A stretch of DNA of 64,000 nucleotides from Sandaracinaceae bacterium (GTDB taxonomy: Bacteria > Myxococcota_A > Polyangia > Polyangiales > Sandaracinaceae): positions 30,416-94,415 of the forward strand of contig JAHBWG010000028.1 in assembly GCA_019637095.1 (NCBI GenBank). The letters run 5' to 3'. The notes beneath the pieces are model-generated. The model saw only the letters and a list, made by a program, of their open reading frames with translations. It ran no database searches and was not told the DNA's origin. Both the position numbers and the translations under genes were made by a program. How positions within the stretch are numbered: position 1 is the first letter of the stretch; the number at the start of each line of letters is the position of its first letter. Below are positions 11,024 through 21,644 of the stretch, one piece after another.

Positions 11024-11896
11024 TCAGCGCCGGACCTCGTAGTCGCAGTGCCCCTCGCCGTTCCAGTGGCCGACGGTGGTCGCCGCGGCGCGCATGTGGT
11101 GCAGGAGCGTGGGCTCGGGAAGCGCGGCCGAGCCGGGATCGTACACGACGGGCGCGCCGCCTGTGTCGAGCAGGGGGTTCCCCTCGGCGTCCCGTAGGTC
11201 CGCGAGGCGCTGCCGGTCCAGCGCGTCGAGCGTCACACTCCCCTCGGCGTCGGCGACCGCGGACATCGCGTCGAAGCGCATCTGTGCGTCGTCGAGGACG
11301 AGGGAGTCGAAGAAGAGGTGATCCCAGTGCAGGGTGATCTCCGCCTCGGTCACGCCGCCGGCGCGCACGACGACCCCGTCGGTCTCGTCACCGCCGACGC
11401 AGCCGCGGTTCAGGACGTCGAGGTCGAGGCCCCACGCGAGGGTGCGCGTCACGCCATCCTTCGTCGCGGTGGCCTCGAGATAGACGGACCAGCCCTGCTC
11501 GATCATGCGCGCGCGGACGGAGGCGTCGACGGGGCCCTCGTCGATCGACGCCGCGGTGGCCGGGCGAAGGACGTAGCGCACGTCCTCCCACCGGCGCGCA
11601 TCGATCCCTTCGAGGGTGTAGAGCACACGAACGCCGCCGCGCAGATCGACGAGCGAGTCGGCGCCATCGACGCTCGCGCGCGCCGCGTCCGCGCCGCGCA
11701 GCTCGAAGCCCCCGACGTTCACCACCAGCGTGGAGAACGTGAGCGACCAACCGTCGACGAAGCCGACGTCGTCGACCGGCCAGCCCTGGACGGCGGCCTC
11801 CTCGCCGCTCACCGCCACGCGCAGCGTCCCGGTCTCGCCCGCGCACGCGGTGAAGAGCAGGATCGCGCACCACGACATCATCGTCCTCGTCGGCAT
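11024..11896 (-). CDS. Lipoprotein of unknown function, second lipoprotein after the TonB receptor
   Basis: 290 residues from ATG 11896, with GGGAGAG 8 nt upstream. The signal peptide ends at the lipobox FTAC (Cys 18). The mature part contains DGWSLTFSTLVVNVGGFEL, a beta-rich pattern in which a Gly-Trp start is followed by alternating hydrophobics, and two His clusters, HWDHLFF and LLHHMRAAATTVGHW with Cys near the C-terminus (GHCDYEVRR). The histidines fit a metal-related role given the neighbours, but no family is recognised. The start codon is 1 nt from the stop of the upstream gene (TGAGATG), so it is translationally coupled. Confidence 0.8.
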   Translation of the reverse strand: MPTRTMMSWCAILLFTACAGETGTLRVAVSGEEAAVQGWPVDDVGFVDGWSLTFSTLVVNVGGFELRGADAARASVDGADSLVDLRGGVRVLYTLEGIDARRWEDVRYVLRPATAASIDEGPVDASVRARMIEQGWSVYLEATATKDGVTRTLAWGLDLDVLNRGCVGGDETDGVVVRAGGVTEAEITLHWDHLFFDSLVLDDAQMRFDAMSAVADAEGSVTLDALDRQRLADLRDAEGNPLLDTGGAPVVYDPGSAALPEPTLLHHMRAAATTVGHWNGEGHCDYEVRR

Positions 11897-11897
11897 C

Positions 11898-12674
11898 TCA
11901 TTCTCTCCCTTCGGGAAGCTGGTGAAGGACCTGCGCCGAGTAGGCGCCAGAGCTTCGGGCGCCGAGGCGCCACGCCCGGTGGGGCTGTAGGCTCGGCGTG
12001 AGCACGACGGGGCTCGCGAGCCCCGTGAAGTCCGCCTCGGCGAACCAGCGCGCCGGATCGACGCGGAGCAGCAGCGTGCTCCCCTCGTCGAGCGGTGGCC
12101 CCTCGACGCCGATCCCGTCGACGCGCCGGACGATGCCCGCCTCCTCGAGATCGAGGCCGCCCTCGAAGTCCACGCGCTCGCCGCCGCGCGTGGCGACCCC
12201 GCGCACGGACAGGTGATGCCCCCGCGTCGGGCCGTCGAGGGCCGCGTTCGCGCCGCGGGGCGCGTCGAGCACGACGCTCACCTCGTCGACGGCGCCGCGC
12301 AGGCCGCGCGCGATCGCGACGTCGACGCGCCCGCCGAGCGCGTCGAACGCGATCTGATCGAGGTGCTCGAAGCGCACGAGCCGACCGCCGAGCGGGTCGA
12401 AGCCCCCGTGCGCGCGGGCGCGCGACGCGCCCAGCGGCGCGAGCCACGCCATCGCGTCGTGCTCGGGCGCGTAGGCGTAGAGCGGACCGAGGAGGACCCG
12501 CGCCTCCTCGAGGACGACGCGCCAGCCGGTGGGCGTGGTGGACGCGCCGGCGCCGGTCGGCTCGATCGCGAGCCGTACGCCGACCGGGACGCCGGCGGTC
12601 GAGACGCACGACGCGACGCCGAGCAGGGCGAGCGCGACGGCACCGAGGGAGGGATCACACGGGCGCGTCTTCAT
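11898..12674 (-). CDS. Lipoprotein of unknown function, coupled to the TonB-dependent receptor
   Basis: 258 residues from ATG 12674, overlapping the receptor stop by ATGA (12671-12674). The lipobox is GVASC near residue 23. The mature protein starts VRLAIEPTGAGAS and has GWRVVLEEARVLLGPLYAY, a Gly-Trp beta pattern comparable to the downstream lipoprotein, then HGGFDPLGGRLVRFEHLDQ and beta-rich segments to the end. Likely periplasm-facing or surface-exposed and a working partner of the receptor. Not assigned to a known family. It ends 1 nt before the next lipoprotein start. Confidence 0.8.
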   Translation of the reverse strand: MKTRPCDPSLGAVALALLGVASCVSTAGVPVGVRLAIEPTGAGASTTPTGWRVVLEEARVLLGPLYAYAPEHDAMAWLAPLGASRARAHGGFDPLGGRLVRFEHLDQIAFDALGGRVDVAIARGLRGAVDEVSVVLDAPRGANAALDGPTRGHHLSVRGVATRGGERVDFEGGLDLEEAGIVRRVDGIGVEGPPLDEGSTLLLRVDPARWFAEADFTGLASPVVLTPSLQPHRAWRLGARSSGAYSAQVLHQLPEGRE

Positions 12675-15064
12675 GTCGGAGGCTCCGGCTCCCCCTCGAG
12701 CCACGCGAGCGGCGTCAGGTGGAGCGTGAGGGTGAGGAAGAACGTGAACGGGGCGCCGGCGACGAAGTGCTCGGCCGGCGTGAGCGACGCGGGCCGGCTC
12801 GCGTCGAAGCGGGAGACGTAGGCGAAGGACGCGCGCTCGTAGCGGACGTCGAGGAGGTTGGTGAAGAGGACGCCGATCTCCACGAAGCGCCACGCCACGT
12901 GCGCCGACGCGTCGAGCACCGCGAAGGCCCCGCCCTCGGTGCCGTTCGGGAGCGGGCGCGGCCCGAGCCACGTGAGCCCGGCCGCGACGCCGGCCGAGCA
13001 CGGCTCCCCGCCGACGCGGAAGCGCGGTCGGACCGCGATGTCCGCGCGCCCCATCACGCGCGGCACGTACGGCAGCCGATCGCCCGCGGTCAGATCGAAC
13101 CAGCCGGCGTCCTCGGCGAGGTTGGCCTCGGTCCACGCGACGCTCGCGCTCGCGTCGAGCCAGTCCTCGTAGGCGAGGCGGGCGAACGCGAACGCGCCGT
13201 AGCGGTTCGAGGCGCCCGCCGGCACGTTGCGGCCGCGCTCGGCGTCGAAGACGAGCTCGCGGTCGACGTAGGTGTGGAAGACGCCCGCGTGCGCGCGGAG
13301 GGAGACGACCCGCGCCTCGGAGAGCGCGAGCGCGAGGCCCGACTCGAGCCCGATCGCGCGCGCGAACGGCGCGCGCTCCCCCTCGGAGAGCGCGCGCGCG
13401 TCGCTCGAGCGCGTGCCGACGCCCGCGCTCGTCGTCCATGTCAAGCTCTCGTGCAATCGCACGCTCACCGCCCCGCGCGGCTGCAGCGCGAGCCCGAAGG
13501 CGTCGGTCGACTCCTCCGCGAGCCGCGGGCCGGTGCGATCCATCGTCGGGCGATCGCGATCGGTCACCGCGAACGCGAACGCGTCGGCGCGCACGCCACC
13601 CGAGACGCGCAGCCACGCGGCCGGGCTGAAGTCTCCGGCGATCCACGCGCCGAGGTTCGTCACGTTCAGCGACGCGTCGAAGACCGTCGCGTACGGGACG
13701 CCCCGCTCGCGGCGGATGCGGTGGGTGACGGTCTCGCCGGCGTCGTGTCGGGCGAAATAGCCGACCTCGACGTGGTGGTCCCGACCGTCCCACGGGAGCC
13801 GGACGCGGTAAGCGCCGCGCAGCCCGAGCGTCCCCGCCTCGTACCGCTCGTCGAGCCCGTCGCCGCGCGGATCGAGGAGCTGGCCGGTGAAGTTCTCTCG
13901 GACGCGGAGCTGTCGCAGACCCGCCCAGACGCTCGTCTCGAACCGCTCGAGCGGGCGGGTCCAGCGCAGCCCGACCGCGGCGAGGTAACGCGAGCCCGAG
14001 CCGCCTTGGTTCGGGTCTGCGACGCAGAAGAACGCCTCGCCGGTGCACGCGAGCCGCCCGCTGTCGACGTCGTCGCGACGCACCACGCCCGCGCTGTCGA
14101 ACTGCGCGCTCTGCGCGGCCCCGAGCAAGAAGATCGAGAGGGACCGGTCGACGCGGTGCTCGAAGCGCCCGAGCGCCGCCGCGCCGAAGTGGGCGCGGTT
14201 GGGCCCGAAGCCCTGCCCGTCCCGCAGCTCGACGCCGACGAAGGTCCCCTCCGAAGCGCGCTCGGGCGCCCAGGCGAGCACGAGCCGCCGCGTGTCGAAC
14301 GCGCCGTACTCCCCTCGCGCCAGGATGCCGCGGCGCTCGACGCCGAGGCGGTAGTCGATCGACCCTGCGATCGCGAAGTCGCCCTGCCGCGGATCGAACG
14401 CGCCGGGCGCGACGCGCAGGCCGCGCACGAGCTCCGGGATGAGGAAGCGCGGATCCGCGTAGCCGTGCCCGTGCGCGTTGCTCGGCTCGTTGATCGGGAT
14501 GCCGTCGACGAGGATCTCGACGTCCTGGCCCTCGCCGGCGTCGAAGCCGCGCAAGAAGACCGTCGGCGCGTGCCCCTCGCCCGCGTGGTTCGCGACCAAG
14601 AGGCCCGGGGCGAGCGTCAGCATGTCTTCCGCGCTGCGGCGCGGGACGTCGCGCAGCAGCCCGAGCTCGAGGGTCAGCGCGCCGGCGGAGGCCGCCGGCG
14701 CCTCGGCCGGCACGTCGACCACCGCCGTGACGCCGAGCTCGTCGTCGTGCTCGTGAGGGTGGTCGTGGGGATGATGATGCTCGTGAGGCGCGTGCTCGTG
14801 CGGGTGGGCGTGCTCGCGCGGCGGCGTCGCGCCCTCTCCTTCGGGCGCGCGGCTCTCGGAGTCGACGGCCTCCTCCTCCACATCCGGCTCGTCCTGCGGG
14901 CCGGAGTCGTCGGCCTCGTCGTCGCTCGAGTCGCGCGCGGGCCCGTCCGGCGGCGCGGGCGCGTCGGCGGGTCGCGACGGCGCTTCGTCAGCGTCCTGGC
15001 CGCGCGCAGGGATCGCGACGAGCGCGCACGCGAGCAAGACGAGTTGTCTCGCCATCGGACGCAT
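12671..15064 (-). CDS. TonB-dependent outer-membrane receptor with His-rich N-terminal segment
   Basis: 797 residues from ATG 15064 (AGAGGG 7 nt upstream); ATG 15055 is an alternative. Signal peptide, then an acidic/Pro-rich spacer, then a metal-binding-like segment near residues 78-102 made almost only of His, Pro, Glu and Asp (for example HPHEHAPHEHHHPHDHPHEH). The plug domain has LTLELGLLRDVPRRSAEDML, LTLAPGLLVANH, VFLRGFDAG and ILVDGIPINEP, and the rest is a beta-barrel. TonB receptors import scarce ligands across the outer membrane; His-rich segments are known in zinc receptors (ZnuD). The 264-bp upstream region was checked for a cobalamin riboswitch; no B12 box was seen. Substrate zinc, copper or nickel is inference. 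Confidence 0.88.
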   Translation of the reverse strand: MRPMARQLVLLACALVAIPARGQDADEAPSRPADAPAPPDGPARDSSDDEADDSGPQDEPDVEEEAVDSESRAPEGEGATPPREHAHPHEHAPHEHHHPHDHPHEHDDELGVTAVVDVPAEAPAASAGALTLELGLLRDVPRRSAEDMLTLAPGLLVANHAGEGHAPTVFLRGFDAGEGQDVEILVDGIPINEPSNAHGHGYADPRFLIPELVRGLRVAPGAFDPRQGDFAIAGSIDYRLGVERRGILARGEYGAFDTRRLVLAWAPERASEGTFVGVELRDGQGFGPNRAHFGAAALGRFEHRVDRSLSIFLLGAAQSAQFDSAGVVRRDDVDSGRLACTGEAFFCVADPNQGGSGSRYLAAVGLRWTRPLERFETSVWAGLRQLRVRENFTGQLLDPRGDGLDERYEAGTLGLRGAYRVRLPWDGRDHHVEVGYFARHDAGETVTHRIRRERGVPYATVFDASLNVTNLGAWIAGDFSPAAWLRVSGGVRADAFAFAVTDRDRPTMDRTGPRLAEESTDAFGLALQPRGAVSVRLHESLTWTTSAGVGTRSSDARALSEGERAPFARAIGLESGLALALSEARVVSLRAHAGVFHTYVDRELVFDAERGRNVPAGASNRYGAFAFARLAYEDWLDASASVAWTEANLAEDAGWFDLTAGDRLPYVPRVMGRADIAVRPRFRVGGEPCSAGVAAGLTWLGPRPLPNGTEGGAFAVLDASAHVAWRFVEIGVLFTNLLDVRYERASFAYVSRFDASRPASLTPAEHFVAGAPFTFFLTLTLHLTPLAWLEGEPEPPT

Positions 15065-15197
15065 CAGTTCGCCCTCTTGGGCAAGGTTCTCCTCCAACGG
15101 GTGAGGCACACGTGCGCGGGCCGTCGAGCCCCGCTCGCGATCCATGCGTGAAGTCCGGTCGCGTACGGCCCGCGCCGGCGTTCGGCTCGATGATTCG

Positions 15198-15216
15198 CTT
15201 CGCGCGCTGCGCGAAG
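15198..15216. repeat. Perfect hairpin between the His-rich gene and the TonB receptor
   Basis: CTTCGCGC / GCT / GCGCGAAG, an 8-bp stem with a triloop, inside the 264-bp gap 15065-15328. No T-tract. Nothing else is recognised in the gap, and no AT-rich metal-repressor box is evident. Confidence 0.4.
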
Positions 15217-15328
15217 TGCGCTGCGCTCTGGTCGCGCAAGCGGCGATCCGCCCGCGCCCGAGAGGCTCGAGTGCCCGGGCGGCGTGAGCCATGCCGCGTG
15301 CGCTGCGCCCTCCGAGGCGCGCGAGCGG

Positions 15329-15820
15329 TCAGGCGACGGTCGGTGGCCCGCGCGCGCGTGGACGTCCGCGCGGCGAACCGATCACGACGCGCGGCGGCAG
15401 GGGGCGCCCGAGCGCGCCGGCGAGGCGCGGGGGCCCGACCGGCGGCAGCGCGTCGCGCGCCGGCTCGGCAGCCAGGTCGCGGTGCGCGAGCGAGCCCCGA
15501 CCGTGATCGTCCATCGGCGCCGTCCAGCGCACCGCGGCGCGCGCGGCGTCCTTCGGCAGCCGCTGTGCGCGCGCGGCGTGGCGCGTCGCCCACCGTGCGC
15601 GCCAGCGCTCGAGCTGGTCGAGCCCGTGCTCACCGCCCGGCGCCGACGTGCGGTGGACGTGTCCATCCGCGGCGTGGTCCGCGCCACCGTGCGCGCCGTG
15701 GGTGTGATCGCCCCATAGATCGTGCAGGCTCACGTGGAGCGTGGGCCCGAGCTCGAAGCCGGCCACCCAGACGCCGAGCGCGAGGGCCGCAGAGAGGGCG
15801 CGAGGGAGCCGCCGAGCCAC
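15329..15820 (-). CDS. Small His-rich exported protein
   Basis: 163 residues from GTG 15820. ARRLPRALSAALALGVWVAGFEL looks like a signal peptide or membrane anchor; it is followed by a His-rich stretch (LHVSLHDLWGDHTHGAHGG, then DHAADGHVHR) of about 40 residues. The rest is Arg/Ala/Pro-rich. Codon use is strongly GC3-biased as in neighbouring genes, which supports a real gene despite the weak ribosome site. The position directly upstream of a His-rich TonB receptor on the same strand suggests a metal chaperone or sensor role, which is inference. It is divergent from a Ser/Thr kinase gene with a 65-bp gap. Confidence 0.6.
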   Translation of the reverse strand: MARRLPRALSAALALGVWVAGFELGPTLHVSLHDLWGDHTHGAHGGADHAADGHVHRTSAPGGEHGLDQLERWRARWATRHAARAQRLPKDAARAAVRWTAPMDDHGRGSLAHRDLAAEPARDALPPVGPPRLAGALGRPLPPRVVIGSPRGRPRARGPPTVA

Positions 15821-15885
15821 GCGCGCATCATGCCACCGTCCACGCCGTCCCCCAAGGTCGGCCCGCGGGCGCGGGTACTCTCCGC

Positions 15886-17454
<1,569 letters not shown>

Positions 17455-17478
17455 CCAGCCTCCCCGGCGCGGTCCCCG

Positions 17479-17505
17479 CTTGGCGCCTTCGCGCCTCTGC
17501 GCGAG
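17479..17505. repeat. Short intergenic palindromic sequence between convergent genes
   Basis: A run of near-palindromic GGCGCC/GCGCGAG units (GGCGC-CTTC-GCGCC hairpin) in the 92-bp gap 17455-17546 between convergent genes. It resembles the widely scattered 'cttggcgcc...gcgcgag' type of intergenic repeat; possibly a termination signal. Confidence 0.4.
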
Positions 17506-17546
17506 GTCTCTTCCTGCGCGGCATCCTCGCGCCGCGGGAGCGCCGA

Positions 17547-18026
17547 TCAGGGCAAGAGCCCGAACGGGATCACCGGCGTCGCCGCCTCGAGGATCTGCTG
17601 CTGAGGGACCTCCCCGTCGTAGGTGAAGTCCACCGTCCAGCCGACGTTCTCGACGTGGGCGCTGCCCTCGAGCTGGTAGGGCACCGGGCCGCTCATCGCG
17701 AGCAGGGCGAGCTCGGGGAGGTTCCCGACGGGGACGACGATGTCGGTCTCGATCGTCACCGGCTCGTTCGGCGGCAGATCCACCGACTGCGGGACGTCGA
17801 CCTCTCCGTAGTCGGTCCCCCCGATGCGAGCGCGCACGCGCAGCGCGTCGAGGTGGATCGTCTCGGAGTGCCGCTCGTTCGTGGCGATCAGGCGGACGGC
17901 GAGCGTGAGGCCGGCGACGCCGACCGAGCGCACCTGGATCTGGTCGGTCCGCAGCGTCGGCAAGCGTCCGGCGATGCACCCGGCGAACAAGAAGAGCGCG
18001 AGGGCGGGCACGATCGTTCTCCGCAT
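17547..18026 (-). CDS. LEA2-like (WHy-domain) lipoprotein
   Basis: 159 residues from the internal ATG 18026, chosen since MRRTIVPALALFLFAGC is a clean lipoprotein signal; the longer frame to 18104 adds a hydrophilic leader. The mature part (IQVRSVGVAGLTLAVRLIATNERHSETIHLDALRV and on to VTIETDIVVPVG) has the repeated beta pattern of LEA14/WHy domains, including a conserved 'N' turn and the 'L.a.r' strand. Role probably structural or stress-related in the envelope. Divergent from the TetR-RND operon; the 187-bp gap carries that operon's promoter and operator. Confidence 0.8.
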   Translation of the reverse strand: MRRTIVPALALFLFAGCIAGRLPTLRTDQIQVRSVGVAGLTLAVRLIATNERHSETIHLDALRVRARIGGTDYGEVDVPQSVDLPPNEPVTIETDIVVPVGNLPELALLAMSGPVPYQLEGSAHVENVGWTVDFTYDGEVPQQQILEAATPVIPFGLLP

Positions 18027-18131
18027 GGCCGCAAGCCTCACATTGTCGTGGGCTCCGCGCTCGACTTTTCGAACCGCGGGCCTCACCTCGTGCGCGCTTG
18101 CCATCGAACCTCCGGCACCCCAGAAAACCGC

Positions 18132-18160
18132 TTGCCCACCGCCGCGCCGAGCCCTACTAA
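18132..18160 (+). promoter_or_regulatory. Candidate promoter of the tetR-RND operon
   Basis: TTGCCC at 18132-18137, a 17-bp spacer, and TACTAA at 18155-18160. A start site near 18167 would put the palindromic operator immediately downstream, a good geometry for repression. Confidence 0.55.
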
Positions 18161-18171
18161 CTCCCGGTCAC

Positions 18172-18188
18172 TGACTGACCGTCAGTCA
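18172..18188. promoter_or_regulatory. TetR-type operator
   Basis: TGACTGAC-C-GTCAGTCA: two perfect 8-bp arms around one base, 26 nt upstream of the tetR start. The shape matches operators of AcrR/TetR-type repressors of efflux genes, so autorepression and control of the RND genes are likely. Confidence 0.75.
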
Positions 18189-18213
18189 CAACGCTCACGT
18201 CACGAAGGGCACC

Positions 18214-18881
18214 GTGGCCAACGCAGCCATCCGCCGGGAACGTCGCAAGCACGAGCGCCGCGAGGCCATCCTCGAGGCGGCGGCGCGCGTGCTCGGGGAG
18301 AAGGGCCCACACGCGGCGACCATGGACGACGTCGCCGAAGCCGCCGAGGTCTCGAAGGGCACCGTCTACCTCTACTTCCCGAGCAAGGAGGACCTGTTCC
18401 TCGCGCTCGCGCACGGACCGCTCGACGCGACGCTCGAGCGCTTCGCGGCGCTCGACGTCGACGGCCAGAGCGGGCTCGCGGCGCTCCGCCGGCTCGTCGA
18501 GGTCCACCAGGAGACGACGAAGGAGCACGCGTCGCGCATGCGCGTCGCGATCGGCGCGATGTGCGCCGGCTTCGACCCGAGCCCCGACGCCCCAGGGCTG
18601 CGCGACTACGGCAAGCGCGTGCAGAAGCTCCGCGCGACGTACCTCGAGGTGATCCGGCGAGGGATCGCGGACGGCTCGCTCCGCGCCGACCTCGACCCCG
18701 AGGAGGTCGCGGCCGGGCTGTGGGCGGCGATGTTCGGCGCCGCTTCATCCGGATGAACGCCGCGCGGTTCCACGCGCGCATCGGCGACGCCGCGCCGCCC
18801 TACCCGCTCGAGGCGATCCACGTCGCCGTTTCGAAGCTCTTGTTCCGGGCGATCGCGGCGCCCGGCGCGGAGGTCCCATGA
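18214..18881 (+). pseudogene. TetR/AcrR-family repressor, apparent one-base deletion near its 3' end
   Basis: From GTG 18214 the frame encodes a TetR DNA-binding domain: AILEAAARVLGEKGPHAATMDDVAEAAEVS then KGTVYLYFPSKEDLF. The frame stops at 18756 (180 residues) right after LWAAMFGA. The -1 frame continues without a break as RFIRMNAARFHARIGDAAP... to a stop at 18879-18881, which overlaps the next start by ATGA as at the other junctions of this operon. Inserting one base in GCCGCTTC (18739-18746) restores a 222-residue protein of normal length with the usual 'F..RMNAARF' C-terminal helix. Either a sequencing error or a recent mutation; the DNA-binding domain is intact. It probably represses its own operon. 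Confidence 0.8.
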
Positions 18882-20383
18882 GCCCTCGACGACGCCTCTC
18901 GCTCGCCCTCGCGGGCGCGCTCGCGTCCGCCTGCCAGCTCCACGACGTGGCGGCGAGCCCGCTCCCCCCGGTCGACCTGCCCGACGGCTACACCGCCGGC
19001 GGCGAAGACGAGGACGGCCGCGACGTGGACCCCGACCGCTGGTGGCTCTCGTTCGGCGACCCCGAGCTCACCTACCTCGTCGAGGAGGCGCTCGCGCGCA
19101 ACTTCCAGCTCGGCGCCGCGTGGGCGCGGCTCGAGCAAGCGGAGCGCGGGGTCCAGGCCGCGTCTTCGGCGTGGTGGCCGCAGATCAGCGCGCAGCTCGA
19201 CGCCGCGCGACGCCGTCAGGTCGTCGTGTTCGGTGCGCTCGGACGCCAGGAGTTCGAGGTCGACTCCTTCGGCATCTCGCTGCCCGTGAGCTACGAGCTC
19301 GACGTCTGGAACCGCGTGGGGCACAGCGTCGCCGCCGGGAGCCTCGAGGCCGTCGCCGCGCGCGACGACGTGGAGACGCTCGCGATGACGATCGCCGCGA
19401 GCGTCGTCGAGGCGTGGCTGGAGCTCATCCAGCAGCGCTCCGTGCGCGCGCTCCTCGACGATCAGCTCGAGACCAACCGCATCTACTCGGAGCTCGTCGC
19501 GCTGCGCTTCGCCCACGGGCTCGGGACCGCGCTCGACGTCCACCAGCAGCGCCAGCAGTTCGAGGCGACGCAGGCGCAGCTCGCGCAGGCCGACGGCGCC
19601 GAGCGCGTCGCGCGCCTGCAGCTCGCGGTGCTCGTCGGCCGGCCACCCGGCGCGTTCGCCGCGGACCGCATCGGCTCGCTCCCCGAGCCGACCGTCCTGC
19701 CGCCGCCGCCGCCGCTGCCGCGCACCGGCATCCCCGCGCACCTCTTGTTGACGCGGCCCGACGTGCGCGCCGCGCGGCGCCGCGTCGAGGCGCAGGACCA
19801 CCGGGTCGGCGCGGCGATCGCCGATCTCTTCCCCGCGCTGCGCTTCAACGGCGCGATCGGGCTCTCGTCGCCGACGCTCGAGGGCCTGGTCACGAGCCTG
19901 GTCTACTCGATCGGCGGGAGCATCCTGGCGACCGTGCTCGACGGAGGCCGGCGGGACGCGGAGATCCGCGCCAACCGCGCCGCGCTGCGCGAGCGCCTGC
20001 AGATGTTCGGGCACACCCTGTTGACCGCGATGCTCGAGGTCGAGAGCGCGCTCGCGCGCGACCGGCAGATCGAGTCTCAAGGCGAGCGGCTCGAGGAGCA
20101 GCTCGCCGCCGCGCGCTCCGCGCTGACGGAGTCCCGCCGCCGCTACTCCGAGGGCCTGAGCGACTACCTCCCCGTCCTCACGTCGCTCGCGGCGGTGCAG
20201 CAGCTCGAGCAGATCGTGCTGACGACGAAGCGCGCCCGGCTCTCGCAGCGGGTCCAGCTCGCGCGCGCCCTCGGCGGCGCGTGGACCCGCGAGCTCGAGC
20301 CGCCGCGGCTGCCGATGCCGCGACGAGGCGACCGTGACGCCGACGAGGACGCGTCGAGCGAGCCGGCGGAGGAGGCCCGATGA
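18878..20383 (+). CDS. Outer-membrane efflux lipoprotein, TolC/NodT type
   Basis: 501 residues; ATG overlaps the (frameshift-corrected) tetR stop. Lipoprotein signal with Cys at ALASAC. Then the typical start of this family, DPDRWWLSFGDPELTYLVEEAL, and two repeats of long helices with the pattern ARLEQAERGVQAASSAWWPQI and VRAARRRVEAQDHRVGAAIADLFPAL, as in NodT-like members. It forms the outer-membrane channel of the tripartite pump encoded with the next two genes. A Pro-rich stretch (LPPPPPLPRT) separates the repeats. The C-terminal tail is acidic and ends with the ATGA overlap to the adaptor. Confidence 0.93.
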   Translation: MSPRRRLSLALAGALASACQLHDVAASPLPPVDLPDGYTAGGEDEDGRDVDPDRWWLSFGDPELTYLVEEALARNFQLGAAWARLEQAERGVQAASSAWWPQISAQLDAARRRQVVVFGALGRQEFEVDSFGISLPVSYELDVWNRVGHSVAAGSLEAVAARDDVETLAMTIAASVVEAWLELIQQRSVRALLDDQLETNRIYSELVALRFAHGLGTALDVHQQRQQFEATQAQLAQADGAERVARLQLAVLVGRPPGAFAADRIGSLPEPTVLPPPPPLPRTGIPAHLLLTRPDVRAARRRVEAQDHRVGAAIADLFPALRFNGAIGLSSPTLEGLVTSLVYSIGGSILATVLDGGRRDAEIRANRAALRERLQMFGHTLLTAMLEVESALARDRQIESQGERLEEQLAAARSALTESRRRYSEGLSDYLPVLTSLAAVQQLEQIVLTTKRARLSQRVQLARALGGAWTRELEPPRLPMPRRGDRDADEDASSEPAEEAR

Positions 20384-21644
20384 GCGGTGACAGCGAGCCC
20401 GAGCCCTCGACCACCGAGCCCGCGTCCGATCCGCCGGAAGCCGCCCGGCCGAGCATCGTCGCGCGGATCTTCGCCGTGCTCATCCCGGCGGTGATCTGCC
20501 TCGCCGGTGCTGGCCTCGCCGCGGTCCTCGTCGCGACGCGGCCGACCGCCGAGCGCGCGGCCCCGGAGCAAGCCGGCCTGCCCGTCCGCGTCGAGACGCT
20601 ACAGCCGACCGACGAGCGGGTGGTCGTCCGCGCGCAGGGTCAGGTCATCGCCGCACGCCAGGTGATCATGCAGCCCGAGCTGAGCGGGCGCGTGACCTGG
20701 ATGAGCCCCGAGCTCGTGCCCGGCGGGCGCTTCCGCGCCGGCGACACGCTCGTGCGCATCGACGCGCGCGACTACCGCACCGCGCTCGAGCAGCAGCAGG
20801 CGCAGATCGAGAACAGCAACCTGAGCGTCACGACGGAAGAGAGCCGGCGCCTGATCGCGGAGCGCGAGTGGGCCCTGCTCGAGCGGGAGCGCAACGCGGC
20901 GAGCGAGGCGGGGCGGCAGCTCGCGCTGCGCGAGCCGCAGGTGCGGGCGGCGCAGGCGTCGCTCCGCGCCGCGCAGAGCGGCCTCAGGCAAGCGCAGACC
21001 AACCTCTCCCGCACGGTGCTGCGCGCGCCGTTCGACAGCCTCGTGATCGGCGCCAACGTGGACGTCGGGCAGCTCGTCGGCCCGAGCTCGCAGGTCGCGA
21101 CGCTCGTCGGCACCGCGCACTTCTGGGTGCGCGTGTCGATCCCGATGGAGCAGCTCCAGCACGTCCACCTCCCGCGCGGCGACTCGCCGGGCTCGCCGGT
21201 GATCGTCACGCAGCGCGTCGGGCAGAGCGGCCGCGTGGTGCGCAACGGGCGGGTGATCCGGCTGCTCGGCGACCTCGATCCCGTCGGCCGCATGGCGCGC
21301 GTCCTGGTCGAGATCGACGACCCGCTCGGTGGTGAACGCGAGCTGCCCATGCTCCTCGGCGCGTATGTCGACGTCGAGATCCAGGCGGGCATGCTCGAGG
21401 GCGTATTCCGGATCCCGCGCGCCGCCCTGCACGCCGACGACCGTGTCCACCTCTTCGGCGGCGGCGCGCTCGCGCTCGCCCCCGTGGAGATCGCGTGGCG
21501 CGACGAGGACACCCTGCTCGTGCGCGGCCTGCGAGCGGGCGACGAGCTGGTGCTCAGCCCCATCTCGCCGCCGATCGCGGGGACGCCGCTGCGCCGCGCC
21601 GAGGCACGGGAGACCACCGCCTCCGCCGAGGGGGCGCAGGCGCC

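Noticed and set aside
12095..15151. Long antisense open reading frame opposite the TonB receptor (and similar long frames elsewhere, such as 6863-10060 minus)
   Set aside because: In GC-rich DNA stops are rare, so shadow frames are long. Composition is Arg/Ala/His-rich without domains, and they lie exactly over clear genes.
15065..15328. Possible cobalamin riboswitch upstream of the TonB receptor
   Set aside because: No B12 box (GCCACTG-like) and no characteristic core were seen; only one short hairpin.
18735..18760. Programmed -1 frameshift in tetR
   Set aside because: No slippery heptamer of the X-XXY-YYZ type and no clear downstream stimulatory structure; a missing base is simpler.
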